Assembly (NCBI GenBank): GCA_021807595.1
Contig: JAKBCS010000040.1
Coordinates: 1 to 36,677, forward strand
DNA length: 36,677 nucleotides
Source of the DNA: Planctomycetota bacterium
GTDB taxonomy: Bacteria; Planctomycetota; Planctomycetia; Gemmatales; Gemmataceae
Reading direction: 5' to 3'
Notes under the pieces: model-generated
What the model was told of the DNA's origin: nothing
What the model saw: only the letters and a program-made list of their open reading frames with translations
Databases searched by the model: none
Program-made: the position numbers and the translations under genes
Part shown: positions 17,285 through 26,270 of the stretch, one piece after another
How positions within the stretch are numbered: position 1 is the first letter of the stretch
Layout of the letters: every line of letters begins with the position of its first letter

Positions 17285-19762
17285 ATGCGCTGGCTGCAAA
17301 CCGAATATCTCCTTAAAGGCGTTTACCTCGGCTTGATCCTCTACGCCGCACTTCAGCAAGCGACCGTGCCGCAACTTGGCTGGGAGGCGTTGGGCCGCGT
17401 CAATCTGTTGGCGTTGGCCGGTTTGGTTCTCGCGCTGTTTGGAGCGGGACTGGCCAAAGTGCGCGAAGGGTACGGCATCCGCGGTCGATTGTTGATCTTC
17501 ATACTCTTTTTATTGCTCGAAAGTCCAACGATGGTCTACGCCGGCATCTTGGGCGGCACACTCGGCGGCATTGCTTGGGTGCATCAGCTTCTCGGCGAAC
17601 AAGTGGAGCTGCAACAACTCTTCGTCCCGACGATCCTGGGAGGAGCGGCTGCCGGTCTTGCCTTCGGTTCGATGCGGCAAGTGCGCCATCGCCTCACGCG
17701 CATCGGTCTGATCTTGGGATTGGCGGCGGGGTTAGTCGGAGGACTGCTCTATTGGTTGGGACAATTCGGCGACCTGGCCCAGAGGCATCATCTGGCCGAT
17801 CGAACCGTCTTCGCCGTGCAAATCCTCTTGAGCATGCCCTTCTTCTACCTGCTGACGTTTGCCGGACACGAAGAGGAATCCGAGATCGAAGTCGGCATCC
17901 TGTGCGCCAGTCTCGGCCTCGGTTTGGGCCTATTGACCAATGAATACGTTCAATATCGTTCGATCGCTTTCGTGCTGCCCCTGATTGTGTATTTCGGTTA
18001 TACGACCAAGGTATTGCCGGGCCTCCGCGTCCTCAAACATGCCTTTCGCGGTCTCAGCCACGCGCGCGAGGGACGCCATCGTCGCGCCCTGTTGTCCTTC
18101 CGCCGCGCCCTGCAACTCGATCCGAACAATCGACTAGCCCGCGATGGCTTCTGGGACGTGCATCGCTCGCTCGATCTCAATCAGTTGGCCAACGATCCGC
18201 AGACGCTGGCTTTGGTCGATCTCGATTTGTGCCTCCAGCGCGCCGGTTCGCTGCTGCTCCAAGCGGGGCCGACGACCGTGCAACTCGACGAATCCCAGCG
18301 GTTATTGGACCTCGTCTTGCGTTTGCAACCCAACCTGCGCCCCGCCGTCGAATACTGGCGCGCGGTGGCCGACACGCACCAGCGCCATCTCGACGAGGCC
18401 GCCGAGGAACTCGAACACATTCTTGACCCGTCGCATTTTGGACCGAATAATCCACAACGTCAGGCGATCTTACTGTCCGCCTGGCAACTGGCTCTGCTGT
18501 TGCACGACGACCTGCGACGGCGCGTCGGCCAGCCGCAACTCGCCTTGCCCGGAAGGCGGATGGAGGCGATTGCCGCCGTCGAACGCCACCTGGCCGAGAA
18601 TCCCAACGATCCGACGATCTGGGGTCTTAAAAGGCTTCTGTACCAAGATGCGACTGAGGCGGAATACGACGCTTTCGCCGGCGCGGGGATTGCCGCTGCG
18701 CACTTCGATCACGAATACGTTCAACAACTCGGGCTCGCACTCATCGACAACGACGCCAGCTGGCAACGCGGCGGCGAATATCTGCGCATGGCCGCGCGCG
18801 GTCTACCTACCTTGGGACCGACGCTCTTCGTCCAGATCGCGCAAGCGCACCAGCGCGCCGGACACCTCGACGCAGCGCGCCACCACTACGAGTTAGCCAA
18901 GCGCGCCGGCGTGGCCATCGGACAAGGCAATCTCGCCGACGCCGAGCGCCGTGCGTACTTTGGAACGGTCAAACTCTTGGCCGAGGATGCCCAGGCGCGC
19001 GGCGACCTCGACGCCGCTATCGAGAATTACCATCTCTTCGCCGAGTCCGAGCGCTCTGGGCTAGAGACCTTGCGAACCTTGGCCGACCTCTACGAGAAAA
19101 AGGGCGATGCTTTGTCCGCCATGCGCGTCACCGATCGAGCCTTGGCAGCCTACAATCCCAAGGACAAGGACTTTCTCGAACGCAAGGATCGCTATTACTA
19201 TTCGGTCATGCCCGATCGGATTCGGGCCGCTCTGGATTCGGTGCGGCCGTGGTTCGATTTCCAGTATTGCGTCCGCAAGTCCCGCTCGATCCTCGACGCG
19301 CGCCACACCGACGTGGAATGGCTGGACGTGGCCCACCACCTTATTCACCTTGCACTCGTCGTGCAGCCCGACAGCCGCGAGGCGAAGGTGACGCTGGCCA
19401 AGATTCTGTTGCGCTACGGCGAACGCGATCGAGCCATTGCCGCCCTCGAAGAGGTGCGCACTCCCAAGCCGGAAAAGTTCGCCAGCGGCGAGGACGAGGA
19501 TGCCTGGTTTCAAAGCTGTCAGTTGTTGAGCGATCTCTATCTGGAAACGAACCGGCCCGATTTGGCTCTGCCGTGTCTGATCGAGTTTCGGCAGAGTTCC
19601 AAGAGTGGAGCGCGAACGCTGTACAAGATGGGACAGGCTTACGAACAACTCGGCGACCGCGTTCGAGCGGCAAAGTGCTACAAACAAGTGACGGCCTACG
19701 AGAGCAATCCGCTGGCACCGGATGCCGAGGATGCCTTGCAGCGATTGCAGGAGCAAGCGTGA
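17285..19762 (+). CDS. Membrane-anchored TPR-repeat protein
   Basis: The 825-residue protein has about eight hydrophobic segments in its first 245 residues (for example LLALAGLVLALFGAGLA and IGLILGLAAGLVGGLLYWL), then a soluble region of about 580 residues made of tetratricopeptide-like helix pairs. Clear TPR units include GRHRRALLSFRRALQLDPNN (about residue 265), AGHLDAARHHYELAKRAG and the C-terminal YKMGQAYEQLGDRVRAAKCY. No enzyme motif is seen. TPR arrays bind proteins, so a membrane-bound assembly platform is a reasonable inference. The start at 17285 is supported by the hydrophobic N-terminus and an upstream purine stretch (GAGCGAGG). It lies 122 bases after the exporter operon and is followed by a strong hairpin. 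Confidence 0.8.
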   Translation: MRWLQTEYLLKGVYLGLILYAALQQATVPQLGWEALGRVNLLALAGLVLALFGAGLAKVREGYGIRGRLLIFILFLLLESPTMVYAGILGGTLGGIAWVHQLLGEQVELQQLFVPTILGGAAAGLAFGSMRQVRHRLTRIGLILGLAAGLVGGLLYWLGQFGDLAQRHHLADRTVFAVQILLSMPFFYLLTFAGHEEESEIEVGILCASLGLGLGLLTNEYVQYRSIAFVLPLIVYFGYTTKVLPGLRVLKHAFRGLSHAREGRHRRALLSFRRALQLDPNNRLARDGFWDVHRSLDLNQLANDPQTLALVDLDLCLQRAGSLLLQAGPTTVQLDESQRLLDLVLRLQPNLRPAVEYWRAVADTHQRHLDEAAEELEHILDPSHFGPNNPQRQAILLSAWQLALLLHDDLRRRVGQPQLALPGRRMEAIAAVERHLAENPNDPTIWGLKRLLYQDATEAEYDAFAGAGIAAAHFDHEYVQQLGLALIDNDASWQRGGEYLRMAARGLPTLGPTLFVQIAQAHQRAGHLDAARHHYELAKRAGVAIGQGNLADAERRAYFGTVKLLAEDAQARGDLDAAIENYHLFAESERSGLETLRTLADLYEKKGDALSAMRVTDRALAAYNPKDKDFLERKDRYYYSVMPDRIRAALDSVRPWFDFQYCVRKSRSILDARHTDVEWLDVAHHLIHLALVVQPDSREAKVTLAKILLRYGERDRAIAALEEVRTPKPEKFASGEDEDAWFQSCQLLSDLYLETNRPDLALPCLIEFRQSSKSGARTLYKMGQAYEQLGDRVRAAKCYKQVTAYESNPLAPDAEDALQRLQEQA

Positions 19763-19776
19763 ACGCTTTCGCGCCG

Positions 19777-19815
19777 CGACGGCGTTGCAAGGCTCGACGC
19801 CTCGCAACGCCGTCG
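19777..19815. terminator. Hairpin between convergent genes
   Basis: Arms 19777-19793 and 19799-19815 pair over 17 bp with one mismatch around a 5-base loop. The hairpin lies just after the TPR gene (stop at 19762) and just before the end of the convergent EF-hand gene. No T-tract follows on either strand, so it is a likely but not classic bidirectional terminator. Confidence 0.55.
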
Positions 19816-19834
19816 TGGGAGGGCGGCCAGCCGA

Positions 19835-21844
19835 TTATCGGGGCAAACCCTGAACCTTCTCGGCTTCTTCGACCCCGATGAGCCCATCGCCGTCTGTGTC
19901 GAGCTTGCGAAATAGCTCTTCGCCGAAGAGAAACTCTTTGCGCGAGACATCGCCGTCGCGGTTGCGATCCATTTTACGGAACCAGAGAGGGCCGCGCATC
20001 GTCTTCGGCTCGTCGCTTTCCCCGCCCATCAAACTGGAGATGACAATCGCTTCTTGATAGCCGGAGGCTCGTCTCGTCGAGCCGCGCCGGATCGAGACGC
20101 GATGGCTTTCGGGGATGTCAGCGCGGCGCAGAAATCCTTTGTGCTCACGGTCGAGTTGAGCCAACAGTTTCGGCGTCCGCTTGATCTCGCGCAAGCTCAA
20201 GCGGCCGTCGCGGTTGGTGTCGAGCAGATCGAACAACCCGCGACTTTGATCGCTGAAAACCAGCGTGGCGCAGCCGTTGGACGCACGCTTCCGCATCTCA
20301 AGCATGGCATCGAAGTAGTCCAAGATCTCCTTCTCGTACAGCTTGCCGTCGCCATCGCGGTCCATCTGTTTGAAGGAGCCGCCCAAAGGAAAGTTTTTGG
20401 CTTCCGGCTCGTCGAGGTAGCCATTGTTGTCCTTGTCTGCTTGCTTGAACTGTATCTTGAGCTGTGGCTTGACGAACGTAACGAGCATATCGGTGCGATT
20501 TTTCTCCTCTCCGCGCCGCAATTCGAGGCGCGACGCGGCGAGATCGAGTATGCCTACTTCGTCGTCGATGCGGAACTTAGCGGCCAGCGCGGCCGGCTTG
20601 CCCGACACAGCTTCGAGAGCCAACGGCTTGTCGTCTTTGCCGTCGAGAGAAACGGTCAAACACAAATCGGGATCGCGGCGGACGAATGCCTCCAACTCTT
20701 TGTCGTCGAGTGCGCCGTCTCTATCGGCATCGAGTCGAGCAAACGTCTCCGCGTCGAAAGGTATTTGCTTGCGCGTCCACTTCTTAGGCGGCTCTTTTTT
20801 GTCTTCTTTTAGGGGTTGCTTCGCCTTCGATTTCGGTTCGACCTTGGCTTCCGTCTTTTGCAGCGGCCTCGTACCCTCCTTGAGCGAGGACGCAGGAGCC
20901 TTGTCGAACGGTTTCGCCTCGGTCTTTTTGGCGCTCGGATGGTAGCGTTCGCTCATGCGGATCGCTAAGTTCGGCGGTGCCTGTCCGGATACTGGAATCG
21001 GTATCAATAAGGGACTGGTCGTCGCAGCGGCTTTTGGAGCGAAGGACATCATCATCGTCATCGCAGACGGCTTCGATTTGTCCTTAGGTTTTTCCTCTGG
21101 AACGACTTCGCGGGCAGTGAGGATCTCGTCTTCGTTCTCGTCGCGCGCCAGCAGTAGCGACGCAGCGGCATCCAACTCTTCTGGCGTCAGTTTGCCGTCT
21201 TTGTCGGCGTCGATCCAATTGAATATGGCCTGGCTCACCTGATTCACGCTCGGTTCGGGCTTCGATCCGCTGAAGGCGAAAACAATCGTGTCCATCCCCG
21301 CGTTCGGCATATCGTCGAATTGGAACTGAAAGGGTGTCATGCCGTTACTGCGATAGTAGGCCGACAACTCGGCGAGCGACGTCTTGCCGTCCTTGTTCGC
21401 GTCGAAATCCTTCATCGAGAGGGAAGTCTTTGTGGAACCGTACATGGTACCGTCGTTGGAACCTCCCGTCAGTTGATCCACGTGCGGCGCTCGCTCGACT
21501 TCTTGCTCGCTCAGCACGCCGTCGCCGTCGCGATCGAGCGAGGTAAAAAGATACTTCATGAAATCGCCCCACGCGGAGGCGAGCGGCTTGCCTTCGACAC
21601 GGACGCGCAAACGCAAGAGGATCGGTCTCGACCGGGCGAGAAAGACGAAGTCTTGCACGTTTTCCCTCTCCCCCCCACCCCCCCCTTCTCTGAGTAGGGG
21701 GGGAGAGGGGGGCCGCTTGCTCCCCTCACCCGCTTGGGAGAGAGGGACCGGGGATGAAGGGGCAGGAATCTCATCGGCAATCAGCCAACTCGTTAGCAAT
21801 ACGAAAGCGAGAGCAGTAAGCGAACGGAGCGGATAGCGGTTCAT
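19835..21844 (-). CDS. Secreted protein with ten EF-hand calcium-binding loops
   Basis: The 669-residue protein begins with a signal peptide (NRYPLRSLTALAFVLLTSWLIA). EF-hand loops recognisable by DxDxDG are: LDRDGDGVLSEQE, FDANKDGKTSLAE, IDADKDGKLTPEE, RDENEDEILTARE (Gly replaced by Glu), LDADRDGALDDKE, ADKDNNGYLDEPE, MDRDGDGKLYEKE, LDTNRDGRLSLRE, MDRNRDGDVSRKE and LDTDGDGLIGVEE. They come in groups near the N-terminus, the centre and the C-terminus, separated by a Lys/Pro-rich linker (about residues 300-390). A calcium-binding or calcium-stabilised extracytoplasmic role is likely. ATG 21844 overlaps the TGA of the DUF1501 gene (ATGA), so translation is coupled; longer frames upstream lie inside that gene. 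Residues about 30-62 are encoded by an inserted palindromic repeat. Confidence 0.88.
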   Translation of the reverse strand: MNRYPLRSLTALAFVLLTSWLIADEIPAPSSPVPLSQAGEGSKRPPSPPLLREGGGGGERENVQDFVFLARSRPILLRLRVRVEGKPLASAWGDFMKYLFTSLDRDGDGVLSEQEVERAPHVDQLTGGSNDGTMYGSTKTSLSMKDFDANKDGKTSLAELSAYYRSNGMTPFQFQFDDMPNAGMDTIVFAFSGSKPEPSVNQVSQAIFNWIDADKDGKLTPEELDAAASLLLARDENEDEILTAREVVPEEKPKDKSKPSAMTMMMSFAPKAAATTSPLLIPIPVSGQAPPNLAIRMSERYHPSAKKTEAKPFDKAPASSLKEGTRPLQKTEAKVEPKSKAKQPLKEDKKEPPKKWTRKQIPFDAETFARLDADRDGALDDKELEAFVRRDPDLCLTVSLDGKDDKPLALEAVSGKPAALAAKFRIDDEVGILDLAASRLELRRGEEKNRTDMLVTFVKPQLKIQFKQADKDNNGYLDEPEAKNFPLGGSFKQMDRDGDGKLYEKEILDYFDAMLEMRKRASNGCATLVFSDQSRGLFDLLDTNRDGRLSLREIKRTPKLLAQLDREHKGFLRRADIPESHRVSIRRGSTRRASGYQEAIVISSLMGGESDEPKTMRGPLWFRKMDRNRDGDVSRKEFLFGEELFRKLDTDGDGLIGVEEAEKVQGLPR
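21664..21709. repeat. Palindromic CCCTCTCC/GGAGAGGG repeat inside the EF-hand gene
   Basis: CCCTCTCCCCCCC (21664-21676) and its perfect complement GGGGGGGAGAGGG (21697-21709) form 13-bp arms. The wider G/C-rich block (about 21660-21757) encodes the low-complexity Ser/Pro/Gly/Glu/Arg segment directly after the signal peptide. The same CCCTCTCCCC/GGGGAGAGGG core occurs in the Hsp70-like gene at 31688-31713. Confidence 0.75.
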
Positions 21845-23178
21845 GCGAGTGCCTCCGTGATGGGTTTGGCGGACGGATCGGCGATGCGAATGGGACGGCC
21901 GACGTTGGAACGATTTTGTTTCTTGATGTCGATGCCCAAGGCGACGGCTAGGGTGGCCAAGAAGTCTTGAACGCCCACGGGTCGGTCGATCACCTCCATG
22001 CCGTCGGAACTGGTTTTGCCGACGACCTGCCCCCCTTTGACGCCTCCACCGGCCAGCACGGTGGTCCACGAGTTCGCCCAGTGATCGCGGCCGTTATTGC
22101 CGTTAATCTTCGGCGTGCGGCCGAACTCGCCCATCCACACAATCGTCGTGGTTTCCAACATGCCGCGTTGTTTCAGGTCGTGCATCAGGGTGGCCCAGGC
22201 CGGATCGAGAACCTGACTCAGTTTTTTCACGTTGTCAAAGTTCTCGACATGCGTATCCCAGCCGAGCGACAAGTTGCCCAGGTTGCCGAGAGTCACTTCG
22301 ATGAACGGTACGCCGCGCTCGACGAGTCGCCTTGCCAAGAGACAGCCCTGCCCGAACAGATTGCGGCCATAGGCGTCGCGCAGCTTCTTCGGCTCCTCGT
22401 CGAGATCGAACGCCTTGACGGCGCTCGAGTGCATCAGTTTCACGGCGCGCTCGTAGGCGCTGCGCTGACTCAAAGAGGGAATGGCCGAGCGCTTTTGTAA
22501 GAAATCGTTTTGCATGTCGCGGAGCAGTTCGAGGCGCGCGGTTTCGCGTTCGGCGCTGACCCCTTCGGGCCGAGCGATGTCTTGTACTTTTAGCCCCTCT
22601 TCATAATTGGTTTCGCGTCCGGGTATGGGGATGAGGCTCTGTTGATTCTCGCCGACGACCAAAGGGGCATATTGAGGTCCGAGAAATCCTGGATTGTACG
22701 CTGCCGGGCTGAAGAACCGATACGGCGCGACGCTGACGAAACTCGGCAGCTCGGCACTCGGCTGTTCCATTTCTTTGGAGAGCAGCGAGCCGAGCGTCGG
22801 ATAGTGAACCGGGCCTCCCGGAACGTAGCCGGTGCGCAAATAGTAGGTGGCGCGTCCGTGATCGGCCTCCTTGGTCCGCATCGAGCGGATGAGGACCATG
22901 TCGTTCATGTGCCGAGAGAGCCGAGGCAGGTGTTCGCTGATCTTGATGCCGGGGACATTGGTGGCGATTTCCTTGTAAGGACCGCCATTCAGTTGGCCGG
23001 GCTTCAGGTCGAAGGTGTCGAGTTGACTGGGGCCGCCGTTCATCCACAAAAGGATGCACGAGCGTTTACGTTCGGGAGAGGCGGAAGCGGCCAGGTTTTC
23101 CAGCCAGCCGGACATCGAAGCGCCGAATGCGCCCATCGTCGAAAGTCTCAACCAATCGCGGCGCGAGAATCGGGACAT
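21841..23178 (-). CDS. Tat-exported DUF1501 protein
   Basis: This 445-residue DUF1501 protein is a member of the alkaline-phosphatase/sulfatase-like fold family common in planctomycetes. The N-terminus MSRFSRRDWLRLSTMGAFG is a twin-arginine signal. LLWMNGGPSQLDTFDLKPG is the family's metal-site-like opening, and WMGEFGRTPKINGNNGRDHW with its Asp-His pair is the C-terminal counterpart. ATG 23178 has GGAGAAC upstream; the frame is open 25 codons further but the Tat signal sets the start. It lies 85 bases after the DUF1549/1553 gene, the usual planctomycete pairing, and overlaps the EF-hand gene by ATGA. The function of the pair is not established. Confidence 0.92.
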   Translation of the reverse strand: MSRFSRRDWLRLSTMGAFGASMSGWLENLAASASPERKRSCILLWMNGGPSQLDTFDLKPGQLNGGPYKEIATNVPGIKISEHLPRLSRHMNDMVLIRSMRTKEADHGRATYYLRTGYVPGGPVHYPTLGSLLSKEMEQPSAELPSFVSVAPYRFFSPAAYNPGFLGPQYAPLVVGENQQSLIPIPGRETNYEEGLKVQDIARPEGVSAERETARLELLRDMQNDFLQKRSAIPSLSQRSAYERAVKLMHSSAVKAFDLDEEPKKLRDAYGRNLFGQGCLLARRLVERGVPFIEVTLGNLGNLSLGWDTHVENFDNVKKLSQVLDPAWATLMHDLKQRGMLETTTIVWMGEFGRTPKINGNNGRDHWANSWTTVLAGGGVKGGQVVGKTSSDGMEVIDRPVGVQDFLATLAVALGIDIKKQNRSNVGRPIRIADPSAKPITEALA

Positions 23179-23263
23179 GAGAAGTTCTCCGTTTGTTCGA
23201 CCGCGGGCCCGAAGCGAGTGCGAAGCCGTCTCTCGCTCTCCTTCAGGCCGCATCGGAATGCCG

Positions 23264-24847
23264 TTAATGATTCACGATGAATTCGGGGCTATTGAGCAAC
23301 GCCCAAAACAGATCGGCAAAGGCTTCGTTGCTCGCTCTCTTGCGGACGAACTGGACCGCGCGGCTCAACTCCCTCGCTTCCGGTTTGCGCGACAGGGATG
23401 CGAGGTAGAGCGTTTCGATACGTTGTTCGTTGCCGAGGAATGGAGCATCGACCACGGCGGCAAGCGTCTCGCTGCGTTCGAGCGAGGTGGCGGCGACAAT
23501 CATCTTTCCGTTCATCAGAGACAACGCCTGCAAAATGGAGGTTTCCGTCTCAGTCGTGCGCTCCGGCTGATTGGCGAAGCGAGTCAGAAAATCGGCGCGG
23601 GCCGAGCGATTGTTGCCCAACAGGCCGCTCAAGATATTGTCGCTCCCGCCGGAATCGCGGAACCCGGTCGCCATGGCCACGCTATCGAACAGTTGCTCCG
23701 CCGTCAGTCCGCGCAACTGCATGCGCGCGAACAGCGCGCGATCTTCCGGGCCAGTGGAAGTGGAAGCGCTCGTGAGCTGATAGGTTTGCGATGCGGTGAT
23801 GGTGCGAAGGAGGAACTTCACGTCAAAATGATGGGCGGCGAACTCGCGGGCCAAGAGGTCGAGCAGTTCGGGATGGCTGGCAAGATGATCGCCGCCGACC
23901 ATCTCATCGACGGGGTCGATCAAACCCGCGCCGAAAAAGTACGCCCAGACGCGATTGACCGCAGCGCGCGCAAAGTAGGGGTTGTTCGGCCCGGTCATCC
24001 ACTCGGCCAACGTGGTTCGACCGTTGGCCTCCGGCTTCCACGCCGGCTCGGAGCCGTCGAGGAACCGCGCCCGCGCGACGCGCTCGGTCCCTGGGATTTT
24101 CAGCTCTCTTTTGTTCTTTTCTTCTTTCTCCGGCAAGATGAAATCCATCGTCCGCTTCGATTTGACGCCGGCGAAAAAGGCAGCATAGCTCCAGAACTGT
24201 TCGCGCTTCCACGATGCGAAGGGGTGATCGTGGCATTGAGCGCACTCGACGTTGATGCCGAGAAATACGCGCGCCGTGCCGGCGGCGAGGTTCTCCGGCT
24301 TGAACTCTTTGGCGGCGTAATAGGGCATCGGAGAGCCGGAGCCGTTGCCGACAAATAAGTCGATCTCCGATCCGCCCTCAATGGGGTAGGCGATCAACTC
24401 GCGCGCCATCTCATCGTACTTGGCATTGCGGACGAGCATCTCTTTGAGCCAGGCTTCGAAGCCGCCCTGTTGGAGCTTCACCTGGAAATTGTTGCCCGCC
24501 TCCGGTAAGAGCCACGTCCGCCACACATTGGTAAAATGGGCAACATAGCGAGAACCGGCAAGGAGTGTCTCAACGAGCCGCGCCCGCTTGTCTGCGCGCT
24601 TGTCGCCGAGGAATGTCCTCGCTTCTTCAACGGAAGGAATGCGTCCCGTCAGATCGAGATAAGAGCGGCGAAGGAACTCGGCATCGCTGGCGCGATCGAC
24701 CGGTGCGGTCGCGGTTTCGCGCCAACGCCGCGCGATGTGGCGGTCGATCTCGTCGGCGAGCTTTTGCGCGTCGCTGCCATATGCCGAATCGCCAAGGATC
24801 AAGAATGGGAATACCACTGCCAGAATCGCCGAAAGTCGAACGACCAT
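23264..24847 (-). CDS. DUF1549/DUF1553 exported protein
   Basis: The 527-residue product has a signal peptide (VVRLSAILAVVFPFLILG), a DUF1549 domain at about 30-240 (FLRRSYLDLTGRIPS; ECAQCHDHPFASW with a CxxCH motif) and a DUF1553 domain at about 290-510 (FARAAVNRVWAYFFGAGLIDPVDEM; C-terminal LLNSPEFIVNH). The CxxCH is conserved in the family and could hold haem or a metal, though this is not shown. Many relatives carry an additional N-terminal cytochrome-type domain (PSCyt1); that is absent here. ATG 24847 is preceded by GGAGG at eight bases and by a good promoter. It heads a three-gene unit with the DUF1501 and EF-hand genes. Confidence 0.92.
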   Translation of the reverse strand: MVVRLSAILAVVFPFLILGDSAYGSDAQKLADEIDRHIARRWRETATAPVDRASDAEFLRRSYLDLTGRIPSVEEARTFLGDKRADKRARLVETLLAGSRYVAHFTNVWRTWLLPEAGNNFQVKLQQGGFEAWLKEMLVRNAKYDEMARELIAYPIEGGSEIDLFVGNGSGSPMPYYAAKEFKPENLAAGTARVFLGINVECAQCHDHPFASWKREQFWSYAAFFAGVKSKRTMDFILPEKEEKNKRELKIPGTERVARARFLDGSEPAWKPEANGRTTLAEWMTGPNNPYFARAAVNRVWAYFFGAGLIDPVDEMVGGDHLASHPELLDLLAREFAAHHFDVKFLLRTITASQTYQLTSASTSTGPEDRALFARMQLRGLTAEQLFDSVAMATGFRDSGGSDNILSGLLGNNRSARADFLTRFANQPERTTETETSILQALSLMNGKMIVAATSLERSETLAAVVDAPFLGNEQRIETLYLASLSRKPEARELSRAVQFVRKRASNEAFADLFWALLNSPEFIVNH

Positions 24848-24874
24848 CGAGGCGTCCTCCTTGGGTTGTCCGCA

Positions 24875-24891
24875 CTGGACAGAGGGTCCAG
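24875..24891. other. Hairpin in the leader of the DUF1549/1553 gene
   Basis: CTGGAC, AGAGG and GTCCAG form a perfect 6-bp stem with a 5-base loop, 27 bases before the start codon and just upstream of the ribosome binding site. If the promoter at 24933-24961 is used it lies in the leader RNA. Regulation is possible but not shown. Confidence 0.35.
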
Positions 24892-24932
24892 ACGGCCGTG
24901 TCGGTGGAAGATTGGGATTCTCAAGCCCCGCT

Positions 24933-24961
24933 ATCTTACTCGTACCCCGCTTTTTTGCCAA
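24933..24961 (-). promoter_or_regulatory. Sigma-70-type promoter for the DUF1549-DUF1501-EF-hand unit
   Basis: On the minus strand TTGGCA (24961-24956), a 17-base spacer and TAAGAT (24938-24933) match the -35/-10 consensus at 5/6 and 4/6. Expected transcription start is near 24926, giving a leader of about 80 bases. The rest of the 334-base divergent spacer (24848-25181) holds the dksA-side promoter and no gene. Confidence 0.55.
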
Positions 24962-25101
24962 ATGTTTCATGGTGCAGTGAGGCACTCGGGAACCGAGGAA
25001 CCCGGCTCCTCGCGCTGCCGATTCGCCGGGTATCTGCCCTTGTCCGTGTCGAGAGGGGTCGTTATAGGACGGGTCGGAGGTCGGCTCTGAAATCGTCGTC
25101 C

Positions 25102-25130
25102 TTGACGGCTTCGCGCGCCTGGGTTATCGT
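25102..25130 (+). promoter_or_regulatory. Sigma-70-type promoter for the DksA-like gene and lspA
   Basis: TTGACG (25102-25107), a 17-base spacer and TATCGT (25125-25130) give a good -35 (5/6) and an acceptable -10 (4/6), about 45 bases before the start codon. Confidence 0.55.
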
Positions 25131-25181
25131 AAAAAATGTCCCATGAAGACGGATGTTTGAAACGCGAACCTTGAGGGAGCG

Positions 25182-25556
25182 ATGACCGAGGCCGACAAGA
25201 CGACTTTTCGAGATACTCTGCTGGCGTTGCGCCATCGCCTGACGGGCGAGGTTTCGCATCTCGCCGACGAGGCTCTGCGAGGACGAGGCGGCGAGGCGAG
25301 CGGCAGCCTGTCCAATGCGCCGTTGCATTTAGCCGACCTGGGTACCGACAACGCCGAACAGGACTTCACCCTCAAACTCCTGGAGAATCAGGAGCAGGCG
25401 TTGACGGAGATTAACGAAGCGCTCGAGCGTCTTCGTCTCGGCACGTTTGGCCGGTGCGAAGAGTGCGGGGCGGCGATTCCCAAGGGGCGTTTGCAGGCCT
25501 TGCCTTACACGCGCCACTGCGTCGATTGTGCCCGAAAGGTTCAACAAAGCTTGTGA
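25182..25556 (+). CDS. DksA/TraR-family zinc-finger protein
   Basis: The 124-residue protein has the family's N-terminal coiled coil (residues about 1-85, with a conserved-looking FTLKLLENQEQALTEINEALERL arm shared out over the helix) and a C-terminal four-cysteine zinc finger (CEECG...HCVDC, Cys-x2-Cys-x17-Cys-x2-Cys). DksA proteins bind in the secondary channel of RNA polymerase and modulate transcription, often together with ppGpp; other family members serve different roles, so the exact activity is inference. GAGGGAG precedes ATG 25182. lspA begins eight bases after the stop, so the two are almost certainly cotranscribed, an arrangement seen in other planctomycete-like genomes. Confidence 0.88.
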   Translation: MTEADKTTFRDTLLALRHRLTGEVSHLADEALRGRGGEASGSLSNAPLHLADLGTDNAEQDFTLKLLENQEQALTEINEALERLRLGTFGRCEECGAAIPKGRLQALPYTRHCVDCARKVQQSL

Positions 25557-25564
25557 AGGGTTCT

Positions 25565-26194
25565 ATGCCGGATCGCACCTATCGCACACTGTTGTGGATT
25601 CTGGCCCTGATGGGGCTGGGTCTGGATCAAGCCAGTAAATACGGCGTCTTCTCGTGGTTGGGCGACAAGCCGGATCACGAACACATCGTATTCCGGACGG
25701 ACAAAGGCGGCTTTCAATTGGTCGCTCAGTTCGAGCGCGACGAGTACGGCATGGAGCGAGTTGAGAACGGCAGCCGCGTCCCGCACGTCAATCAAGGTGC
25801 CTTGTTCGGTTTTCTGCGCGATCACAAGTCGTTGGCCAACGGCGGGTTCGCGGTCATCAGTCTGCTGGCCGCCTTCGCCATCGTCTATTGGAGCCGGTTC
25901 GACAGCACGGCCCGCGACGCCTGGCTGTGTTCCGCGCTCGGCCTGATCTTGGCCGGCACCCTCGGCAATTTCTACGACCGCGTCGCCTTCAACGGCGTCC
26001 GCGACTTCCTGCACTGGAACTATTACTTCGATTGGCCGGTCTTTAATATCGCCGATTGCTGTCTGGTATGCGGCGCGGGCCTGCTGCTGGTGCAAGCGTT
26101 TGTAGCACAGCCGGCCAAAGACGAAGCGAAAGTCGAGGTCGCGTCCGTGCCCATCTCGCGCACGGCGGAGTTGAGCGCCGCGCCAAAGGGCTAA
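25565..26194 (+). CDS. lspA: Lipoprotein signal peptidase (signal peptidase II)
   Basis: LspA is the membrane aspartyl protease that removes the signal peptide of prolipoproteins. The 209-residue product has all family blocks: DQASK after the first helix, NQGALFGF, the GTLGNFYDR...GVRDF block carrying the first catalytic aspartate, and FNIAD with the second. Four membrane helices are evident. The periplasmic loop between DQASK and NQGA is longer than in E. coli LspA, by some 20 charged residues, and there is a hydrophilic C-terminal tail. ATG 25565 has AAGGG close upstream; an in-frame GTG at 25553 overlapping the dksA-like stop is an alternative start. The NodT lipoprotein in this window would be one of its substrates. 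Confidence 0.93.
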   Translation: MPDRTYRTLLWILALMGLGLDQASKYGVFSWLGDKPDHEHIVFRTDKGGFQLVAQFERDEYGMERVENGSRVPHVNQGALFGFLRDHKSLANGGFAVISLLAAFAIVYWSRFDSTARDAWLCSALGLILAGTLGNFYDRVAFNGVRDFLHWNYYFDWPVFNIADCCLVCGAGLLLVQAFVAQPAKDEAKVEVASVPISRTAELSAAPKG

Positions 26195-26202
26195 CGAGTT
26201 CT

Positions 26203-26254
26203 GGTTAGCCGCGACGCGAAGCGCGGGGGATGTCCCTCAAGCTCCCCGTCGCGG
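26203..26254. terminator. Hairpin/repeat between convergent lspA and CcmH-like gene
   Basis: CCGCGAC (26209-26215) pairs with GTCGCGG (26248-26254), and a GGGGGA run pairs with CTCCCC-like bases inside, with a bulge. The left part, GGTTAGCCGCGACGCG (from 26203), also occurs in nearly the same form on the minus strand around 33999-33977, so it belongs to a dispersed repeat. It lies between two gene ends and could terminate both transcripts. Confidence 0.45.
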
Positions 26255-26270
26255 CGAAACGACATATCTT

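Noticed and set aside
23054-24358. 434-residue plus-strand frame opposite the DUF1501 and DUF1549 genes
   Set aside because: It spans two real genes and their spacer on the other strand, lacks a ribosome binding site and shows no domain.
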